In this document: piece by piece, positions 48,268 to 62,651 of the stretch
Layout of the letters: the number at the start of each line of letters is the position of its first letter
How positions within the stretch are numbered: position 1 is the first letter of the stretch
Origin: Sclerotinia nivalis
Taxonomy: Eukaryota > Ascomycota > Leotiomycetes > Helotiales > Sclerotiniaceae
DNA length: 64,000 bases
Assembly (NCBI GenBank): GCA_029531795.1
Contig: JAPEIS010000010.1
Coordinates: 124,001-188,000, forward strand
Direction: 5' to 3'
Notes under the pieces: generated by a model
Told to the model about the DNA's origin: nothing
Seen by the model: the letters and a program-made list of their open reading frames with translations, nothing else
The model's database searches: none
Position numbers and translations under genes: made by a program

Positions 48268-49559
48268 TCAAGGAGGGGGGCTCAAATCCAAACCTTCCAC
48301 TGTAAGTTTGAAAGCATCATTCCTCAGACTTCTTAGCAAAAGTAATAGCAGAGATCAAAGTAGGTTCTAACATACCTCGAATAACTTCCACCTACATCCA
48401 AATCCAATCTGCCTCTCAAACAATCGTCAAAATCGATGTCAACAGATAAGAAACCATTCTCATCATCCCAGACTGGACCAGCAAGAATGTCACCCAGAGG
48501 AGAAATGATACATGAGCCACCTCTGCATATGAAATCAGATGTATCTTTTTTGAGCGTTTCGATGGTCTCCGGTATTCCTTCTATGCTTGGAGGAAGTGCA
48601 ATTTCGCATCCATCATCAGTAAGGATCGACTTCCTCCTCGACCTTGATTGAGCATGCCTATACCCATCTGCATGGCCATCTTCGACAGCGCTGTCTTCTT
48701 TATCATTTCCTGTTATCCAGCTCGGAAGATTTGATCTCTTCATGCATTGATTCGCGCTCAGTACCACGCATCTACCCTCACATGCAACAGTCCGCATCAA
48801 TGGTAGCCACGTATCCCGCGCATCTGCCGTGGGAGCCAGATATAAGTTGACGTTCTGACTATAAATAGATTGTCGTAGCAAGGGCATGTAATTTTCCCAG
48901 CATATTGCCGATGCAAGTGTAAGTTTCACACCTCGAATTGTAGTCGTAACCGCTCGTAATGATGAAGGTTGCCCTTGACCCCATATGAGCCTCTCGCTGC
49001 CGGTCTACGTCACCATTCACAATTAGCATTCACCACCGATGGTTCGAACCTTCAAATCATGAAAGACGAAGGCAGATTGACATACCGGCATGACCTTTCT
49101 CCTTTTCCCAATCATTCCTAATTTTGGACAAACATACACTACACCACAATACAAACTCCCACCACTCCTCTCAACTAATCCTGTCACAATAAATACTCCA
49201 GTTTCTCTCGCAATTCTCTCAAGCTCCTCTCTTGTTCCATCTCCACGCTTTCCATCACCTCCAACCTCAAGTTCTTTTTTCACCCATTTCTTTCCTGCAC
49301 CTTTCGGCGTATCTCCTAAATCAACGGCGTCTTTGTAATAATGTAGGAATTGTTCACGACCTTTGGGATCTCGAGCTCCGACTGCTGCACCAAATGTAGC
49401 TGTGCGAGGGTAACCTCCTAGATACGCTTCTGGGAACAAAATTAAATCGATCGATTTAGTCGCGGCCTGTTGTGTGGTTTTAGAGAGGGCAGCAAGAGTG
49501 GCAGACGTTGTGGAGAGCGTATGAGACTGCGAAACCGCTAGACGTAATTTTTGTACCAT
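48268..49559 (-). CDS. Nitrilase (CN hydrolase family)
   Basis: Three exons: 49559-49086, 49004-48376 and 48322-48268, giving 385 residues, a normal nitrilase length. Intron 1 starts GTATGT and ends CGTAG; intron 2 starts GTATGT, has a GCTAAG branch and ends CTGAG. Frames join as RKVMP-TGSERLIWGQGQ and YSR-NDAFKLTVEGL. The Glu-Lys-Cys triad is complete: Glu44 in LFPEAYLGGYP, Lys155 in GKRRKVMP and Cys193 in SAICWENYMPLLR. These enzymes hydrolyse nitriles to the carboxylic acid and ammonia and form spiral oligomers in the cytosol. An internal low-complexity insert (DGHADGYRHAQSRSRRKS) lies between the Cys and C-terminal parts. Cyanide hydratase is related; I cannot tell the substrate. The preceding gene on the same strand is the BBE-like oxidase. 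Confidence 0.92.
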
Positions 49560-49691
49560 GGTGACTGAATTTCTCGAGTTGATAAATTGGAAAGAGTCTG
49601 GGATGGTAAGAGAATCATACAAGATGAGGTACAAATCGATGCCTTATGTTCGCGGGGCTTTAGACCCATAAATGACGCGGGGTTTTTGGCT

Positions 49692-49725
49692 TGTGCCCTG
49701 TGCCCTGTGCCCTGTGCCCTGTGCC
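49692..49725. repeat. Heptanucleotide microsatellite (TGTGCCC)
   Basis: Nearly five perfect copies of TGTGCCC, about 130 bases upstream of the nitrilase start codon, in its presumed promoter or 5' leader. Confidence 0.9.
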
Positions 49726-50007
49726 AATCAGATATGGCATCAACTCCCGTACTACGTATCTCTTTGTTTGCTATGACTTGTCCTAATCTACGGAAACGTT
49801 GCTACTTGAACCCGGTTGTGTTGTCACTTTATATCGATGGGGTCTAATAATTACATACCTAGTAGGTACTTCTGTGTCAAAAATGCGGTTAGAAAATGCG
49901 GTTATTGTCAAGCATTCTGCACTCCTTGAAGTATTCTGATCATAATCCTCTTTGTTCATTCATCCATGACTTTTTGTATCTAGAACCATATCTGTTTATA
50001 TTTTATT

Positions 50008-51705
50008 TCATATATCCAAGCAGGGGAAATCCTTCGCTTCGCTCTCCTCATTGAATCCTACACATTTCCAACAACTTAACAAACCTTCCGGATCATATTT
50101 CTTCTTTATTTCAAGCAACCTCTCATAATTCTGAACACCCCACCAAGCTTCTTTCCAATCATTGATCCATGGATGAGCTTCGTTAAGATACGCACCTCCT
50201 GTCGGTGTGAAATCCTCTACTATTTTGGTCAGATTATTGACCAAACTAACTTGAGTTTGTCGTTGCTCCAAAGTTTCATTATAATTCCATACTCCACCAT
50301 ACGAAAGTTCCCAAATCGAATCCCGCCAGGCTGGTGTAGCGGATGTTGAGGCCGGATCCCATTGGTAGAGCCATGGCGTGGTGTTGGGAATGTAGGGCGA
50401 GTATCCAAGAGAGATCAAATGTTCTAGAAAATTCATCAACTTTGATCTGCCCTCAGTACTGTTGAATAAAGATGCCGGTATAAGTCGAGTAGCGAGTGGG
50501 TGAAGACCTCCAATAACAACCTCATTAGGTGTCACATATCTTGTGTAGAAATCATACCAGGAGGAAAGAACCTCTACAATTACTGTCCCATTATTTTCCT
50601 TCGCAAATTTGGTAGCTGGAGCCATCGATTCAACTGCTTCGGAAAGATTAAGGAGTGGCGTAACACTTATCAGATTCGTAGCTTGATAATGTCCACCCCA
50701 GCCTTGGTTTGCCCAGGGCAAGGAATTGTTGACGATGATAGATAACCATTCTAAAACATTGAGTGTTGTACGATTGTATGAAATTGTCGCCACAGCTAGC
50801 TGAATTCTTGGCTCGACACGATGGGTAGCTTCCATCACGATTCCAAAAGTTCCACCACCGCCACCTCTTAATGCCCAAAAAAGATCCGAATTTTTACATG
50901 CGTTAGCGACTCTGAAGACACCATCAGTGGTAACGATCTTGTATTGAACAACTCGATCGATTCCTAGCCCATAAACAGGTGAGAGAACGGAGTGTCCACC
51001 TCCCTGCACCCAACCGCCTGCTACACCAATTGTTGTTGCATAACCTCCGATAAATGTGACATTGTGTGTCTCCGCAAACTCATAAACATCATTTGTATTT
51101 ACTCCTGCAGCTGTCGCGATGGCGATGACTGGAACAGAATCACATCCTTCGGGTACGAAAGATGCGTCATAACTCATTCCTGATACCTTCTTCATCCAAA
51201 GAGCCAAAGATCCCTTGCGACTATTACGACTAAGATAATCATGTCCACTGTTTTTTATGGACAGTCTTATTCCAGTCTTCTTAGAGAAATCAAGAGCGGC
51301 CATAACATCAGAAACCTGCTCGACCTGAACGTAATACTTTGAAACACTTCCCTGGTTACAACTGACATTTGTGAACGCAGTTGCATCACTTGGAAGCATG
51401 TTATTGAGAACACATTGGTCGGTAACATCAGTAAAACAAATTTCGTCTTGATTGTTCATGAATCCATTATAGAACTGAGTTCGATAATTGGAAGACGTGT
51501 AATTCTGCTGGATTTCCGCGCATTGTAATGGATTGGGGGTAACTGGTTGGCCTTCATAAATTGAGAAACATGGTTGTGAGAATGGTCGCGAAGTATGTAA
51601 CCGCCCGTTCAATGTTTGGTTAAGTGATGACCATATATCATTGCCCCTTACTCCACGAATAAGGATAACGAGGAAGAATTGGTATCGGCATAATGAGGAA
51701 AGCAT
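50008..51705 (-). CDS. Secreted FAD-linked oxidase, berberine bridge enzyme-like
   Basis: A single-exon gene of 565 residues; the first ATG of the open frame is at 51705. The N-terminus (MLSSLCRYQFFLVILIRG) is a likely signal peptide, and there are many Asn-x-Ser/Thr sites, so the product is probably secreted. The PCMH-type FAD domain spans about residues 120-300: SIKNSGHDYLSRN with His155 as candidate covalent FAD ligand, then GGYATTIGVAGGWVQGGGHS and FWALRGGGGGTFGIV. The C-terminal BBE motif is YDPEGLLSCWKCVG. Such enzymes oxidise alcohols, sugars, amines or alkaloid-like compounds, reducing O2 to H2O2. No intron is needed. Substrate unknown. Confidence 0.93.
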   Translation of the reverse strand: MLSSLCRYQFFLVILIRGVRGNDIWSSLNQTLNGRLHTSRPFSQPCFSIYEGQPVTPNPLQCAEIQQNYTSSNYRTQFYNGFMNNQDEICFTDVTDQCVLNNMLPSDATAFTNVSCNQGSVSKYYVQVEQVSDVMAALDFSKKTGIRLSIKNSGHDYLSRNSRKGSLALWMKKVSGMSYDASFVPEGCDSVPVIAIATAAGVNTNDVYEFAETHNVTFIGGYATTIGVAGGWVQGGGHSVLSPVYGLGIDRVVQYKIVTTDGVFRVANACKNSDLFWALRGGGGGTFGIVMEATHRVEPRIQLAVATISYNRTTLNVLEWLSIIVNNSLPWANQGWGGHYQATNLISVTPLLNLSEAVESMAPATKFAKENNGTVIVEVLSSWYDFYTRYVTPNEVVIGGLHPLATRLIPASLFNSTEGRSKLMNFLEHLISLGYSPYIPNTTPWLYQWDPASTSATPAWRDSIWELSYGGVWNYNETLEQRQTQVSLVNNLTKIVEDFTPTGGAYLNEAHPWINDWKEAWWGVQNYERLLEIKKKYDPEGLLSCWKCVGFNEESEAKDFPCLDI

Positions 51706-52336
51706 TTTCTCTGGAGAAAACCTCAAGGTCCTTTCGCAATTCTAGACTCTTACTTGCGCAGGTCTCAATGATTAAATTCACCACAACAATGGAACGCCAA
51801 TCAAGTGGAAATGTGTAATATATATTTACTCAACAGCTTCGGTCCTTCCGTCGCATCCTTAATGATGTGCAAGTTGTCATCATGCAGGTGTGCATGCTCA
51901 AAGTAGAAACTCTCCGTTATATGAGTAAGCAACGGGTTTGCTTATAATTGGGGCAAGCCATTAACCAATTTCAGTGCACATACAACCCGAAGTATGCATG
52001 AAATATCCTTTGTATGCGCAGGGATTCATGCACAGGCATGAGTGGTTGATCAAAAAAGAATGTTCAAATTGTTTCGATACATTCCAAAAGAATTTTTCAT
52101 GTAATGGCTAGATCACCGCCGATAGAACTTGCTCGCCATTTTGTCCCGAACCAAAATATATCTTTCTGGAAGATATCTTGGGGCTATAATTTCACCCGGA
52201 GACTTTGAACCTCCTTTGCAAAGAAAGAAGGTTTACAAACTGGAGACAGGAAATATAATGTACAGTCTATGAGCATTGTCCAGCCGAATTGGCAAATGAA
52301 CAAAACAAGCCATAAGTGGATGTCTATGGGTGGCCC
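51706..52336. other. Intergenic region upstream of the BBE-like oxidase gene
   Basis: 630 bases holding the promoter of the oxidase gene and the 3' region of the dehydrogenase gene. The palindrome-like GCAGGTGTGCATGCTC and GCACAGGCATGAG pieces near 51884-52040 are not recognised as known sites. No gene seen. Confidence 0.5.
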
Positions 52337-53373
52337 TCAAATCTTATACCCTTCCAGCTCTTTCTCAGTCCACTCCCACAGTTCATCCGCCAACTTCTCA
52401 TCTCCTGTGTACTTATTTCCATTGCCAGAAATCCCCACAGGTGTGTAATATTCCCCTTTTAAAACTTCACCTTTCGCATTGCCCTTGTTTGCCACAGCAG
52501 CCCAGAGTTGATTCTTCGCACCATCAGCCATACTCGTAAAAGCCAAGTTTCTTACTAAACCCCCAATTTTACCGAAAACTCCATATTTCTCAAAAGCGGT
52601 CGCATACAAATTTGTGTTGACTACTCCCGGGTGAACAGACACAGCTGTGATACCTTTCTCGCCATATCTCTTGTTCAATCCTTTGGCGAAGAGAATGTTC
52701 GACAGCTTTGATTGTCCATATCGAGAGATTGTTGTATAACTATTCATATCTGTTTTTAGATCGTCGAATTTGATACCTCCAACAGGACCTATTGTATGAC
52801 CCACACTACTCAATGAGATAATCCTCACATCTGCGTCCTTCTGCTCCGCCGTCTTCAACAATGTGGGAAGCAGCAATTTTGTCAAAAGAGCATGTCCGAC
52901 ATGATTTGTCCCAAATTGGATTTCATAACCTTGTTCTGTAATCGCAGCCGGTACCGCCATGATTCCCGCATTCAGAAACAATAAATCAAGACGGGACTCT
53001 TTAGTATTGAATTGTTTGGCACATTCTTGGACTGATGGAAGGGAGGTAAGGTCGCATTGAAGAAATGTAATCGGCGCATTTGGTACTTTGGATTGTATTT
53101 CTTTGATTGCCGCGGTGGCTTTAGATTCGGATCGCGCGGCGAGATATATGTGCGACGGATTGTGTTTAGACAACTGGATGATAGTTTCGAGGCCTAAACC
53201 AATGTTCCCTGACAGAATTGGTTAGCATTGAGTCGAGGGGAAAGATAGTTAAATGATGTTGGGAGGCAGGGTTAGGTACCGCCTGTAACGAGAATGACTT
53301 TGCCAGAAAGGTCAGGAATATCCTTTTCGGGTTTGAAGGAGACGCCTCCCAAGCCCAAGATACCATATAACAT
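52337..53373 (-). CDS. Short-chain dehydrogenase/reductase
   Basis: Two exons, 53373-53280 and 53208-52337, 321 residues. The intron (GTACCT donor, ATGCTAAC branch, GTCAG acceptor) falls inside the cofactor loop and joins as LVTGG-NIGLG, restoring the canonical TGxxxGxG motif (residues 30-37). NAGIMAVPA (111-119) is the NNAG motif, Ser165/166 with Tyr195 and Lys199 (YGQSK) the catalytic set, and HPGVVNTNL the product-side loop. Overall similarity is to the retinol dehydrogenase/WW-domain oxidoreductase-like group of fungal SDRs, which use NADP(H) for alcohol-ketone conversion. No signal peptide. Lies between the BBE-like and GMC oxidase genes on the same strand. Confidence 0.92.
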
Positions 53374-53874
53374 GTTGAAGGTATATTTATATCAATTGAG
53401 AGTATAGCAGCAGTGAATAAAATGCATCTGGAATATTGCCCAGCAGGCTTGACGTCAACCTAAAATAGCTCAAAGAATAGTAGTCCAAGCCATCTTGCCG
53501 AGGCATGTTTAAGTGCTACCGCCATCCCTGTTTCCACAGTTTTATACCAAAATCTGTGATTTTGACTTCTTAATAACTTTCTCAAATTATAATTCTTACT
53601 TTATCATGATTGTCTAATAAATTGAGATTATCAGAAGCTCTACAATCTTATGCCGTCGGAATGTATCCGCGGGCATGAAGGCATTCACCGTCGCGATAAT
53701 TTTCTCTGTTAATAGCTAAAGAGTTTAAACTTGGTTTCTCTTACTGAATCGATTTCTGCTACAGCGCAGCTTTTTCCAATCCCATTCGGACTACCACGCT
53801 AATCATTTATCTTATTAGTAATCGAAACGACAAAGCTACTGGAAGCCGTATCGCGATGGATATCGGTAGTATGC
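53374..53874. other. Intergenic region upstream of the dehydrogenase gene
   Basis: 500 bases between the dehydrogenase start and the GMC oxidase stop. It contains no open frame of note and no recognisable repeat. Confidence 0.5.
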
Positions 53875-56053
<2,179 letters not shown>

Positions 56054-58583
56054 TGTCCAAGTCAAGAATGATGATAGGGTAATCAAAGTAGTTGAATAAT
56101 TGGATTGTTGAAGATTCTATTCATTGCGGACAAGATTCTGGATAATGTATGCCGCAAGCTTCCTAAAATCTTAGCTACTTACACATTCAACATGAAACTA
56201 GACTATGAGAGACATATTGACTTGTTTGTGCGTGGTTGTTAACCACCACTGAGTGACAACTCGTAGACACGCAATCTCCACTTTTGCTGTTGTAAATTTA
56301 GATAATAGGTACTTGAAGAGTGTGAAGCAAGCTCACAGAACTGATTTGTGTAAGATATTTTTCTACTTTTGGACCGCAATCTTCAATCATTTAGAAACAT
56401 TGGAGTTTTCCTTGAGGAATGCTTAAATGTCTTGTACAAATGTGTTTAGTTAATGAGGTACACCATGGGACTTGTGGCACAGAGAGGTACTTCCCGCTGA
56501 AGATACAGTATGAGCTAGTAACTTTTGTTCACTGTATGTAAGTGTAATTGCAAATAGTGACAAGTTATTTGCAGCTCATAACGTCTCGGTTACAGAGGCA
56601 TGTAATCTGTGATTTGACACCATCGTTGCCAGCTCCCCAAGTTTCAATCGCGAGACCACACACAATTCTCGTGCGGCATAACTTCAATGCTCCAAGTACT
56701 TCCGTTTTCTTAGTCTAATTACCTTCCGGGATAGGGGATCTCCTTAGCGCCCTTTATCAGAGCCAGAAGAGCGAGACATATTTGAAGTTAAAAGCCGGGA
56801 GTGAAAAGCAATGTCCGAAACTGGAGAGGTGAAAAAACTAGTAGTGGTCAATGTACCGACGATTCTAAACTATCAGCCACACATAATTGTGTGATCATTT
56901 GAGATACAGTCGGGTGTTGGTCTTTGGGTAAAACGGGGACTAATTGTGCAGTCACTTACGCACAATGTCCTTGAAAATTTGTAGCACCTGTTTTTAGAAT
57001 TTCGTCAGGTGAAAAGTTGGGATAGGACGTCAGTAGGATGGATGGGCATATCATTAGGTGTTGAACACATGAAGGTTCACCACATACTTTGCTGTAAACC
57101 TTTGGTGCTGGAGTATCGGAATTTCTTGGTAACAAGAACTTTTGTAAAAGTCATTCAATCCTTCGTAGATCGTCATGGATCTTCATCTTCTTTCAATGTG
57201 ACCACTTCGGCATATAATGCTTGCTTTTGATCTATGATTCACCAATCTATCTCTGTTTCATTTGTATTCGTTCTTCGGTTAGGTGTGCACTGCGAGCTTA
57301 CTCGACTTGAACAAGCGAAATCCTAATATACTGCACTCCTCCCACAAGGTCATACAACTAGCTGTGACCTGATTGATGAGACAATCGTGATTTGTGCTTG
57401 AAAAGAAGAAAAGGAATTATCGTGCCATCGCAACTGTCACATGAAGTAGCACGATTGGCTACAAGGTGGTAAATAAGACTGATCCATGTTTCAAGCGAGC
57501 CAAATATAACACAGCAACAATGATTGAACGTAGCACCAAGTTGAACAGAATACTATGCAAGCTACCACGCTAAAAGAGATACAAGCTGGTATAGTGCTTC
57601 GCTGAATATTGAATCCAAGAGGTTAGGCAGAACGTGACAAATTGCTCTCATTTGTCCCGTGTGGAAGAGGTGACCCAAGGTTGGTTTTTGCTCTGCTGCA
57701 ACAGAATATCTTATCTGAGGTGCGGGTATCAGTCCAATTAACCAATTTGCAAGTAAAACAGGATTGAGTTATCTTGCATTGGCTTGACATTGCACGAAAA
57801 CTTCCTCTTCAACCAAGACTATTTATATCATAATATGGTTCCGCAGCTCGATACACAACCTCACAAATTCCGAGTCAATTAGCCGAAGTCATGCTAGACT
57901 CACTACTCCGCACGGCGTGACGGCCTTGGCTGTGTCGACACATTACCATCTTTCACGGGCTAGAAATGGCGGAAATAGCTTCAATCAAACCGCGTCGATT
58001 CTCATCAATGCCGGATTCAGGGTCACAAAAGCCCCCGTACCTTTCGGATGGTTGCCTCCAGAAGAAAGTTTGTACTGATATAGTATCTTTTGACTTGAAT
58101 ATTCTTATAAATCACATGCACGATATCTCAGATGGACAGGCCCAGAATGATTGATAGACGGAGACTTTTCGTTCTTCCTGAGCAACAGCGACAAACTGTT
58201 GCCAGTTAGTCACTTGACCTAATATGAATGCGCAGATTTTGGACTACGACGGTAGAAATAAGGACTTGATCGCTTTACATTGCTCATCCTAGCTTACGTA
58301 TCTTGCTGCGTCCACACAATAATTATTGTTCAACAGATGCGAGATAAAACAACTCCATAGCATTACACCAAGCACTATCCACCTGGCCTCATGCAGCTAT
58401 CATTCAGGGATGACTTGATAGATATTATATATTTTTGGTAACCACGACATGTATATGAATTCTCCAACGCCCGACTGCACAAGAGACTGCTCTCGGGGTA
58501 TGAAGATCAAGCTGGATTAACATACCATGACGGTAAAACTTTTACATAGGTTTTATCATCCGAAAAGGGTACAGGTATGAGCT
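56054..58583. other. Gene-poor 2.5-kb region
   Basis: I see no supported gene. Open frames such as 57009-57230 and 57966-58154 are short, start at random positions and show no motif. The left part holds the GMC oxidase promoter. Any 5' exons of the arylsulfotransferase-like fragment would lie here, but I could not find them. Confidence 0.5.
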
Positions 58584-59265
58584 GAAGGTGGAATTCACGC
58601 ATTGGATAATGGAATTTTTCTTGTTGGATATGGAATTGTTGATAGTTTTACTGAATTCATGGATACAGGTGAAGTCGCCATGGAGATTCAGACCAGACCT
58701 TGGTATGTTGCCTTTGGCCAAGGAACCGATCTATACCGTGTGTATAAATTTAATTGGGATGCACAACCTTCTTGGAAGCCAGTCATGGATGAAGTCGGGC
58801 AGGTCTTATATATCAATTGGAATGGAGCTGCTGAGGTTGATACCTGGGCTTTAGTAAGTAGCTGATTCTGATATGGGTTTTCACTCTTTAGCACTAACAT
58901 ATTTTTGATCCGGAGGAAGTTCTCCGACCACCATACATCATTTTCTCACTATGCCAAAAATCCGATTTGAAACCGGAGCGCGACCATCTAATTCCTCCGC
59001 ATTTTATCAAGCCATTGCTCTAGACAAAGACGGGAACGAATTGGATTCACCCGAGATTCTCGAGACATATAGCCTTTCACCACCTACGCTCCTTCATATA
59101 CCAGGAGAATATTTGACAGCGACGAGGATTTTCTCTTTCATTTTGGGCTGCTGCAATATTGATTCAATGGCTCTGGCTCGTTCCAGTGTATGGATCAGGT
59201 TGAGAAAAAGACTTGGAGGGAAAGGCAATGAGGTGGGTAGGAGAAGGTATGACCAGAGAAAGTGA
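58584..59265 (+). pseudogene. Arylsulfotransferase-like fragment, 5' truncated
   Basis: The first readable part, 58584 to about 58857, encodes EGGIHALDNGIFLVGYG, then YRVYKFNWDAQPSWKPV and LYINWNGAAEVDTWAL, matching the C-terminal third of fungal arylsulfotransferase (ASST_2-type) beta-propeller proteins. After a short intron (GT near 58857, CGGAG near 58920) it continues with SSPTTIHHFLT, then ARPSNSSAFYQAIALDKDGN, the usual last beta-sandwich part. The N-terminal signal peptide and most propeller blades are absent from the preceding 2.5 kb, so this is a remnant or a gene with very unusual exon layout. The true 3' end is uncertain; the open frame stops at 59265. Confidence 0.6.
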
Positions 59266-62200
59266 ATTTACATTGCTTCCATAAACTTTTTTGGTGCAAT
59301 GCATTGGGATTTTTTGTACATTACTAAATTTTGGGCATTGGAGGAGCGTCGGTGCTGTCTGGGGCGTGCTGAATGTTGCATTACTTGGGACAAATCATTG
59401 ACAGTGGCCAAAAAGTATGTCTTCATGGATACCCGGTTAGATTGATTTGAATTGAATGGGAATAACATTTGTAGCTTGGAAGCGATGTCATTCATTTTAT
59501 TCAACGAGTAGGGTAAGGACAAAGTTTGATGAGCAAAGCCGAAATAAGTGATATTGAAAAGTTTTCATAAAGTCGAATCGGAGTGTGACATAGTCAAGGT
59601 TTGATGAATGCAAAAAGTGTGAATGTCCAGGTCCTATCACTAAATGGAGTTTTGCACCGTGAAGAAAACATAGAGCTTGGGCAATTAATGGACTTTCTTT
59701 GGCGGCGGCTTCTTGACTTCACCAGGTTCAAATTTCGAACCCATCATTGGCACAACCCCGAGATATGTCATGGTCAGCTTTGAAAGGTCCTTCCCAGTGG
59801 CAATCTGAAACATGATTATAATCACGCCACCTTGTATGTTTCCAAACACTGAAGACGGAAGGAATGCATCTCTGTGAAATAAAGTGAAACAGTATAACAA
59901 ACAAGTGATCTTCATGTACCGAGTGGAAGCTCATAGACCCACACTGCTGAGCCATCCGACAAAACGTATACATTCTCTCTCATTCATCGCGGTCAAAACC
60001 AATCCTCGTGTCATTCTGTCTCATCATGCCTGATGAGAAGATCAATACAAGAAATCAACATGTACGTTGAATATCTGGTATGCGGCGACGAAGATTTTCT
60101 ACCATGGTCGCAAGTTCACAAACGGATTTTTTCCACTCAATTTGAAAGTATCTGCAAGGCTGCCAGACTCCCGACCCCCAACTCCCAACTAGTGTCTAAT
60201 AAAAGTCATTTCAACGATGCACTGGTATTAAAGCTTACCATGCTACAACCTTGCTAACAGCGCTTAACAATAGTGGATAACTACACACAGGAAAAAAGTG
60301 CCATGTACGGTTACGGAGTACAGAACTAAAGTACCCCACATCATCTCATGCATCAATCGATTACTCAGACCTTTCGACCGGTCACCACATCTTGCTATGG
60401 ACTAGGACTTCCTCGGTGTTCATCCTAGCAAGAAACCGTGATTATGATTATATAAATGAAAGAGAAAAGAACATAGCTAACAAATGAAATGGTATGTTAT
60501 GGTTGTGGCATCTAGAAAGTCATATTATATGAGTACTTAGCAGTGACCAGTGACTTGTGGGCCGCTTCCGTCACATCGCTATTGAAACTCATTAATATTA
60601 TCAATCACCATGGCACAATTTTCCTTCACTGAAAAGCCCAAACAATGTCATTCACAACGGCCTAGGAGCAACGGATATGATGAAACTCTATTCTGTACTT
60701 TCCATGCTAAGTAATATTGCTGTGATTCAACATCAATCAAGTGCGGGGTGACAATCTCTGTCTGTCGTGGCTGTTCCCACCCACCCAGTCAGTCAGTCAA
60801 TGCTTCATAAGGGCTCCAGTTCTACTCTGTATTCCGGAAAGATTTCGTTTTTGATAGGGAGAGGTTATTAATGGACCGAGCTCAAGGCGGTTATAATATC
60901 TACTGCGTACTTCTCCGTATGTGCTGTTCCCATCCATCAACTGAAAATCATATATCATATTGGGAATTTGTTCATCTTCCGCCACAGCCGTCTCATCAAA
61001 AAGTCAGGCCAGCTAGAATACAACAAAGCATACGGGAGTAGTCATAGATAGCTGCGAACTCTTTTGAAAACTGGTGAAAACTGGGGTAAAGCACAGACAA
61101 CAAGATGATAAATTTTTGGTAGATAATACATGAACTAGAGGAGTCTAAGAATATACCAACCAGTACCAGGTCTAAACAGATAAGAAATGATTCATAGTAT
61201 CTATGAAGTTATTATTGTTAACTCGAATCAAAATTTGACAAGTGGATGAACGGTTTTCAGGGTTCTGAATCGTAAAAGTTTCAGGTCTTTTTTTCTTTTT
61301 TCTTTTAAGGCTCAGGAAAAAAAGCTCAGTCGATCCTGACGTGCGATCTCCGCCTTGTCGCCGCCTTGTTTGTAAGAATCAAAAACTATGCAAATCTTAT
61401 TAATAGGGATGATAGGCTTATTATTATATTATGAAAATGTGCAATGGATTTGATAAATCGCAGACGAATGAAACAGGTGAGGCTGGAAACCTGGAAATCG
61501 TATGTGAATCCGTGATAAACATTTCATAGGCAAGAGGCAAGAGAAGCGGTGTGTTATTGTCAAGGATGCTGACTACGAGCATTTACTACAAACAAGTTCG
61601 CGGTCAATAACGGAGGATGAAATGAAATGATAAGCAATCGAATTTTCGGAAGGGATTGCCAACATTCCAAATAAAATATATGGGACGAACTTTCATATGA
61701 ATCAGAAGTTGGATACCACATACAGCAACATTTTAACACACTTTCATCTCGAAGATGGGATCTGAAAAGATGTAACCATTTCTTTTAAGGAGTGCGGAGC
61801 ACGCAGCACGCACGGAGTAGAAGTATGTACTGTACTAGGTATACATCGGCAAAATTATGGGAATGCGAGGCGATGCATGCATGAACAGTGCCATGCACCC
61901 CTTCTTGCCCTTGTTATCCTGTTGGATGAGATTTGACCCAATGACTTTATTTCGTCTTGCTCACAAGTTCAACTTGGTAATAATTGGATGTTGTGTCTTG
62001 CTCTGATGAATTAGTCGATTGGATTGGTTCCTTCGAGTGGATATGATGGGGCCCTAACCGGGGAATTCTTCAAGCCAAATCCACAAATCCAATAACACGA
62101 TGCAGTCAAGGTACAAGTCAAAGCGAATAGTATCATGAATGTGTTGTTTAGTTACTTTTAGGCATGAATGACAACGAATTATTCTTTCAAAAAGGATAAC

Positions 62201-62651
62201 TTTGAGCGGATTATCACGGGATATACTAACCAAATTTGACCTGACACGTCTTACCTCGAACTCCACTGTCCGGCGCCACATGGTCTCTGCTTGCATGGCA
62301 TGACATGTAGGAGAGTAAAAAAAATTAAAAATGAAAGGGAATCAAAACTTCTTTCACAATTGTTTTATTTCATAATACAATTCATCGATTCTTATCGAGA
62401 TTGAATTTTGTTGATATCCATTCACCAACCCCCTTCATTTTATTATACACCTATTCAATAACTTCACGTCTATCCTCATGAAAACCTTTCCAACATCATG
62501 ACCCTCAAACCAAACCTGAAAGTTGACCGATAACCATCCAATTTCAACTGAAGATCCATTAAATATAAAAGATATCAACATTTAGGATACCTTCCTCACC
62601 ACCGACAAAACCTCTTCATTTACCCCTATTTCAACGCCTTCGGCGGTCAAT
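59266..62651. other. Gene-poor 3.4-kb region before the coiled-coil gene
   Basis: No convincing gene on either strand. A 63-codon minus-strand tail near 59875-59685 (VFGNIQGGVIIIMFQIATG) could be a last exon but has no supported start. There are poly-pyrimidine runs near 61285-61310 and a GCACGCAGCACGCACGG repeat near 61798-61816. The right end (62400-62651) should hold the promoter and leader of the next gene. Confidence 0.5.

Noticed and set aside
59685..59915. Minus-strand open frame with a hydrophobic stretch and a Lys/Pro-rich tail
   Set aside because: The tail looks protein-like, but no start, upstream exon or known family could be supported; only mentioned in the intergenic entry.
62054..62296. 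80-codon minus-strand open frame
   Set aside because: No family resemblance; ordinary chance frame in intergenic DNA.
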